NCBI GenBank assembly: GCA_013331595.1
Contig: DUGE01000020.1
Span: 18,218 to 33,257 of the forward strand
DNA length: 15,040 nt
Direction: 5' to 3'
From: Microcaldota archaeon
GTDB taxonomy: Archaea > Micrarchaeota > Micrarchaeia > Norongarragalinales > UBA10210
The position numbers and the translations under genes were made by a program. Below, piece by piece: positions 12,137 to 15,040 of this stretch (the stretch's first letter is position 1; every line of letters begins with the position of its first letter). The notes beneath the pieces are model-generated. The model made no database searches. It saw only the letters and a program-made list of their open reading frames with translations, and was not told the origin of the DNA.

Positions 12137-12874
12137 TCAAAGCAACGCATACTTGCTCAAATAAATCTGGGTCTTTAGGACTTCCAAGAACGGCAATATC
12201 AAAAGCGATTGCACTATCAGGGATACGAAGCGCGCGAACCACAGGCCCTTGCTCAACTCAAGGAAAACCCACGTGTTTATGAGGAAGAGAACGGCAGCGA
12301 AAACCACGAACAGAAGGAAAAACCCTGGCTTGCGGCGAATGAGCAAAACGCTTTTCGCAACTGCGCCGCTCAAGCTCGCATCCTCGATGACGACGGCCTG
12401 GGGCGCAAACAAAACCATTGACGAAACTACTAGCGAAAACACCCCAGACCAAAAAACGTCAATGCCGTTCTCGAACAACAGAAGGCTGAAGCCAACTATT
12501 GCCGCGAAGGCAGTAAGCAAAATGAAAAACAGGTTTACCGTCGCCCTCTCAATGGCCTCCATGTCCCTGGAAGTAAGCCTATTCAGCGTTCGCTGCGAGC
12601 GGATTACGACGTTTATGGCGGCAACGGCAAACGAGAAGAAAACAAGCGAGGCGATGAAAGCCAGGACTATGATGAGCACGTCCAAGACGCCGAGGTCGAG
12701 CTTTACGCTGCCAATACGCAGGAAAGCAGCGCTCATGGCAACGAAATTCGGCAGCAGGAACGAAAGGGGGAATGCAATTAGGAAGGGAATGCTGAAAGCA
12801 GAAATGAGCTTGAGGTTCTTGGAATAGGCGACCCAGGCATGCTCCAAAACCTTTCCAAAAGCGAGGAACGTCAT
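12137..12874 (-). CDS. Six-TM membrane protein, glycerophosphodiesterase-membrane-domain-like
   Basis: 245 residues with about six membrane helices (22-42, 64-90, 112-134, 142-160, 183-205, 212-232). The loop between helices 4 and 5 reads LFAPQAVVIEDASLSGAVAKS, followed by a basic IRRKPGFF. The pattern of P-x-x-VxEDxxxxxAxxxS before a helix is typical of the DUF7544/GlpQ-membrane-domain-like proteins found widely in archaea and Gram-positive bacteria. No transport or catalytic residues are obvious. It is the first gene of a two-gene operon with the coiled-coil protein downstream. A TATA-like CTATTAAATTCC on the minus strand (12909-12919) predicts a start site near 12889, about 15 nt before ATG 12874. 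Confidence 0.7.
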   Translation of the reverse strand: MTFLAFGKVLEHAWVAYSKNLKLISAFSIPFLIAFPLSFLLPNFVAMSAAFLRIGSVKLDLGVLDVLIIVLAFIASLVFFSFAVAAINVVIRSQRTLNRLTSRDMEAIERATVNLFFILLTAFAAIVGFSLLLFENGIDVFWSGVFSLVVSSMVLFAPQAVVIEDASLSGAVAKSVLLIRRKPGFFLLFVVFAAVLFLINTWVFLELSKGLWFARFVSLIVQSLLILPFLEVLKTQIYLSKYALL

Positions 12875-12944
12875 CAGGCAAAACCGTTTTCACGCGCAAA
12901 AGCACGAGGAATTTAATAGCGCACGCGGCAATAAAAAACCTTCA

Positions 12945-13018
12945 CACGCCGCACTGGCAGGGCGGCGTGGCATAAGCTCGAGCCTTGGGGGCTCTCGCAG
13001 TTTGCCAGCAAAACCGTT
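12945..13018 (+). repeat. Third hairpin repeat copy with an extra GC-rich hairpin
   Basis: CACGCCGC (12945-12952) and GCGGCGTG (12962-12969) form a perfect 8-bp stem with a 9-nt loop. The shared repeat follows: GCATAAGCTCG, then GAGCC-TTGGG-GGCTC (12980-12994), TCTCGCA, and TTTGC-CA-GCAAA (13001-13012). Compared with copy B (8917-8955), the second stem keeps pairing although A-T has become G-C, a compensatory change. It sits upstream of the six-TM gene promoter in the same relative orientation as the copies at topA. Confidence 0.6.
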
Positions 13019-13059
13019 AAAAACTCCCGCCCGCAAAAGTTTCTTCTCTGAAATCCTTT

Positions 13060-13084
13060 TTCTAGCCCGTTCAAGGCACTAGAA
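13060..13084 (+). other. Hairpin upstream of the zinc-finger gene
   Basis: TTCTAGCC (13060-13067) pairs with GG-CA-CTAGAA (13075-13084) around the 7-nt loop CGTTCAA, with a 2-nt CA bulge. It may be a 5' leader element of the gene at 13160 or part of a small RNA. No T-run follows, so it is not a terminator. The loop resembles a T-loop, but no tRNA can be built around it. Confidence 0.3.
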
Positions 13085-13159
13085 GGAATTAAGAAACCTG
13101 AACAAAAACAAGGATTTGGGCAAAAACAACGAACCAAGCTAAAGGAGATTGAAAACATC

Positions 13160-13360
13160 ATGGTCAAGGCAGCGAAAAATTACGTTTGCGAGAGATGCAA
13201 GAAGGAAACGCCCTTCATGGAAGTGTGCGACTACTGCTCGCGCAAAATATGCCGCTCGTGCGAGAAAGCTGCGGCAACGCACTCGAAAACAGACCACACT
13301 ATCATTTGCAGAAGTTGCTGGGGAGACCTCCGCAAGCGCCGCAGGTTCAAGAGCCGCTAA
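13160..13360 (+). CDS. Small eight-Cys zinc-finger protein
   Basis: 66 residues, very basic at the C-terminus (LRKRRRFKSR). Cysteines form four CxxC knuckles: Cys10/13 (VCERC), 23/26 (VCDYC), 31/34 (ICRSC) and 50/53 (ICRSC), with His41 and His46 between the last two. That is enough for two zinc ions, probably in a cross-brace or treble-clef arrangement like B-box/FYVE-type fingers. Small archaeal proteins ending in CxxCWGD-[LM]-[RK]KR are common and uncharacterised; nucleic acid or ribosome binding is plausible from charge alone. ATG 13160 has AAAGGAGATTGA (13141-13152), a strong Shine-Dalgarno about 9 nt upstream. The gene is divergent from the six-TM gene. Confidence 0.72.
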   Translation: MVKAAKNYVCERCKKETPFMEVCDYCSRKICRSCEKAAATHSKTDHTIICRSCWGDLRKRRRFKSR

Positions 13361-13432
13361 ACTTATTTTCAATCCAACAGGCCATAAGTCTTTAATTGTC
13401 CACTTCGAGTTTTATTAGAGGCAAGACCGAAA

Positions 13433-14056
13433 ATGCAAAATAGAGAATATTTCATTCACGTCGCGGGTGGACCTAGGTATGGAAGGATGTGGGGGGCGCA
13501 TACATGGGAAAGCGCGATTGGAATAGGGCACGATCGAGAACACAGTGCACACGGACGGATTTTAGGTGGAATTAGCCAGGATAGTTTGAAAAAAGCCATT
13601 GTAGAAAGCAAAGACGAATCGCTTGGCAAGTATGGACGGGCTACTCTTGGCAGAATAATATTGGAATGGCCGTTCGAAGATTGGGAAAAACACCCGGACA
13701 ACAGTGTAAAGCAAGCTTTGGGAAGCGACAACAAGGGTAAAATCGTTGAAATTTTCGAGCTATATCCGTTTGGACATGATGCCGAAGTTGACGGCTGGGG
13801 AGAAAAACCAAAAGAACCCAGATACAAGAAGAGTTTTGGTGGAATGGGAATTGCTCACAAGGCGCTAATCGCAACGTTAGAGGATTTTCGCAAACACCTT
13901 GAAGCCCATGGAGTCAAGCCTGAAGACTACCACATTTTTTTCATGGGAGAAAAGCCAGATTCGGTGGACTTTTTTAGCAAAAGGGGATTTGAACCGGTCA
14001 AAGCCTATCCATTTCTCGAATTCCTAGAAAAGTTAAAAAAATACAAGGAAAAATAA
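13433..14056 (+). CDS. GNAT-like protein of unknown substrate
   Basis: 207 residues. The C-terminal half resembles the GNAT acetyl-CoA fold: a pyrophosphate-loop-like FGGMGIAHKALIATLEDF (135-152), a strand YHIFFMGEK (166-174), and DSVDFFSKRGFEPVKAY (176-192), equivalent to the NxxAxxFYxKxGF motif. The N-terminal half (1-130), with HVAGGPRYGRMWGAHTW and an internal GIGHDREHSAHG, has no recognisable match and is His/Gly-rich. If it is a GNAT enzyme it would transfer an acyl group from CoA; the acceptor is unknown. The glycine loop departs from RxxGxG/A, so the assignment is tentative. The TATA is TTTAATT (13391-13397), giving a short leader with GAGG. Codon use looks more AT-rich than in the flanking zinc-finger and rfcS genes. 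Confidence 0.6.
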   Translation: MQNREYFIHVAGGPRYGRMWGAHTWESAIGIGHDREHSAHGRILGGISQDSLKKAIVESKDESLGKYGRATLGRIILEWPFEDWEKHPDNSVKQALGSDNKGKIVEIFELYPFGHDAEVDGWGEKPKEPRYKKSFGGMGIAHKALIATLEDFRKHLEAHGVKPEDYHIFFMGEKPDSVDFFSKRGFEPVKAYPFLEFLEKLKKYKEK

Positions 14057-14123
14057 CCGTTCAATTGCCTTAAAAAATCCGCCGGTCAATAACATATTCC
14101 GATTCTACTTTCTTTCGAATTAT

Positions 14124-14131
14124 AAGGTGGG
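14124..14131 (+). promoter_or_regulatory. Ribosome binding site of rfcS
   Basis: AAGGTGGG, 5 nt before ATG 14137, fixes the start. A TATA candidate CTTAAAAAATCC (14069-14080) predicts a start site near 14101. Confidence 0.5.
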
Positions 14132-14136
14132 CACTG

Positions 14137-15040
14137 ATGGCAGGCGAAGATTTTCAACCGTGGGTGGAGAAATACCGCCCGCAAAAGCTTTCTGAAATTA
14201 CCGGCCAGAAGCACATTGTCGCACGCCTGGAGCAATTTGCGAAAAGCAAAAACCTGCCGAACATGCTTTTTGCCGGCCGCGCGGGCATTGGAAAAACCAC
14301 CGCAGTCCTTGCATTAGCACGAGAGCTTTACGGCGACAACCTCGGCCAAAGCTTTCTCGAGCTCAACGCCTCGGACGAGAGGGGCATTGACATTGTGCGC
14401 GGGAAAATCAAGGACTTTGCCCGCACTTTGCCGCTGGCGGACGTGGACTTCAAAATCATTTTACTGGACGAAGCCGACTCCCTGACACAGGACGCCCAGC
14501 AGGCATTGCGCCGCACCATGGAAGCCTACTCGAAAAACTGCAGATTTATTTTGAGTGCCAACTACAGCAGCCGTATTATCGAACCAATACAGTCTCGCTG
14601 CGCCGTATTCCGCTTCAAGAGCCTCGAGGACGGCGACATCAAGAGCATAGTGCACGACATAGCCAAGAAGGAAGGCATTTCGATTGACGACAAAGCACTG
14701 GAAGCCATTATGTACGTGAGCGAGGGCGACGCTCGAAGGGCAATAAACTGCCTGCAGGGCTCTGCCGAGAAAGGAAAAATCACTGAAGAAAATGTTTTCC
14801 AAGTTTCAAGCCGCGCGAGACCGAAGGAAATCGCGGAAATGGTTTCGCTCGCGCTCAAGGGAAAGTTTCTCGAGGCAAGGGGCCTTTTGAACACGGTAAT
14901 GAGCAAGTACGCCATGGGCGGAGAGGAAGTCTTGCGCCAAGTCTACCGCGAGGTCATCGCCCTGGGCGTTTCAGACAAGACTAAAGTACTGCTCGTGGAC
15001 AAAATCGGCGAGTACGATTTCCGCCTGAGTGAAGGCGCGG
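14137..15040 (+). CDS. rfcS: Replication factor C small subunit (clamp loader), 3' truncated by window
   Basis: The frame stays open for 301 codons to the window edge, so the C-terminus is missing (family length is about 315-330). It opens MAGEDFQPWVEKYRPQKLSE, the RFC box. The Walker A is GRAGIGKTT (47-55), Walker B LLDEADSLT (109-117), sensor 1 SANYSSRII (140-148), the arginine-finger SRC motif PIQSRCAVF (150-158), and sensor 2 EGDARRAIN. ELNASDERG is also typical. The protein assembles with RfcL to load PCNA onto primer-template junctions using ATP. The P-loop has Arg48 where family members usually have Pro (GPxGxGKT). The helical collar domain begins near residue 225 and is incomplete. 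It is the last gene visible and is not tightly linked to the GNAT-like gene (80 bp apart). Confidence 0.97.
   Translation, partial: MAGEDFQPWVEKYRPQKLSEITGQKHIVARLEQFAKSKNLPNMLFAGRAGIGKTTAVLALARELYGDNLGQSFLELNASDERGIDIVRGKIKDFARTLPLADVDFKIILLDEADSLTQDAQQALRRTMEAYSKNCRFILSANYSSRIIEPIQSRCAVFRFKSLEDGDIKSIVHDIAKKEGISIDDKALEAIMYVSEGDARRAINCLQGSAEKGKITEENVFQVSSRARPKEIAEMVSLALKGKFLEARGLLNTVMSKYAMGGEEVLRQVYREVIALGVSDKTKVLLVDKIGEYDFRLSEGA

Noticed and set aside
12249..12827. 192-codon plus-strand frame
   Set aside because: It is antisense to the six-TM protein; a Lys/Thr/Met-rich composition is expected from the complement of membrane codons.
13058..13087. T-arm-like GTTCAAGGC hairpin considered as a tRNA end
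   Set aside because: The flanking bases do not pair as a T-stem, and no D-arm, anticodon arm or acceptor stem can be found.

Overview
The window reads as chromosomal DNA of an archaeon. It carries archaeal Pelota, a DUF373 membrane protein, a single-subunit type IA topoisomerase with the archaeal form of the Toprim motif, and the replication factor C small subunit. Most transcription units have TATA boxes with A-rich BRE-like flanks. Several starts look leaderless, and others have GGTGAT or GGGGGG type ribosome binding sites. The mix (short genes, a stand-alone NFACT-R protein, ACT and zinc-finger proteins of archaeal type) would fit a DPANN lineage such as Diapherotrites, but the lineage is inference.

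Layout. (1) 1-1585: a plus-strand run of five small membrane proteins rich in Cys, His and Met (190, 104, 72, 40 and 86 aa). The third and fifth resemble DUF2933 and DUF5676, which usually occur in heavy-metal or copper loci. (2) 1634-2668: Pelota, the ribosome rescue factor. (3) 2669-5142: a 54-aa membrane peptide (minus), a tandem-ACT protein (plus) and a convergent DUF373 protein (minus). (4) 5143-5801: a toxin-antitoxin-like pair, DUF4258 followed by a zinc-ribbon/AbrB protein. The zinc ribbon is interrupted by an in-frame TGA exactly at an expected cysteine. (5) 5798-8835 (minus): a stand-alone NFACT-R (RqcH C-terminal half) protein, a relic of a VapC-like PIN domain, and DNA topoisomerase I. 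(6) 8836-11520: two hairpin repeats, then three secreted or surface proteins (minus), each followed by a pyrimidine-rich tract. (7) 11546-12874 (minus): a two-gene operon of a six-TM protein and a membrane-anchored coiled-coil protein. (8) 12875-13159: a divergent region holding a third copy of the hairpin repeat. (9) 13160 to the end (plus): a zinc-finger protein, a GNAT-like protein and the 5' part of rfcS, which runs off the window.

Pelota and the NFACT-R protein both point to ribosome rescue. TopA and RfcS are replication and topology genes. The rest is surface, metal-handling or unknown. The observations most worth a second look are the TGA at the zinc-ligand cysteine of the antitoxin, the hairpin repeat whose copies differ by a compensatory base-pair change, and the small CCxHH membrane-protein cluster.
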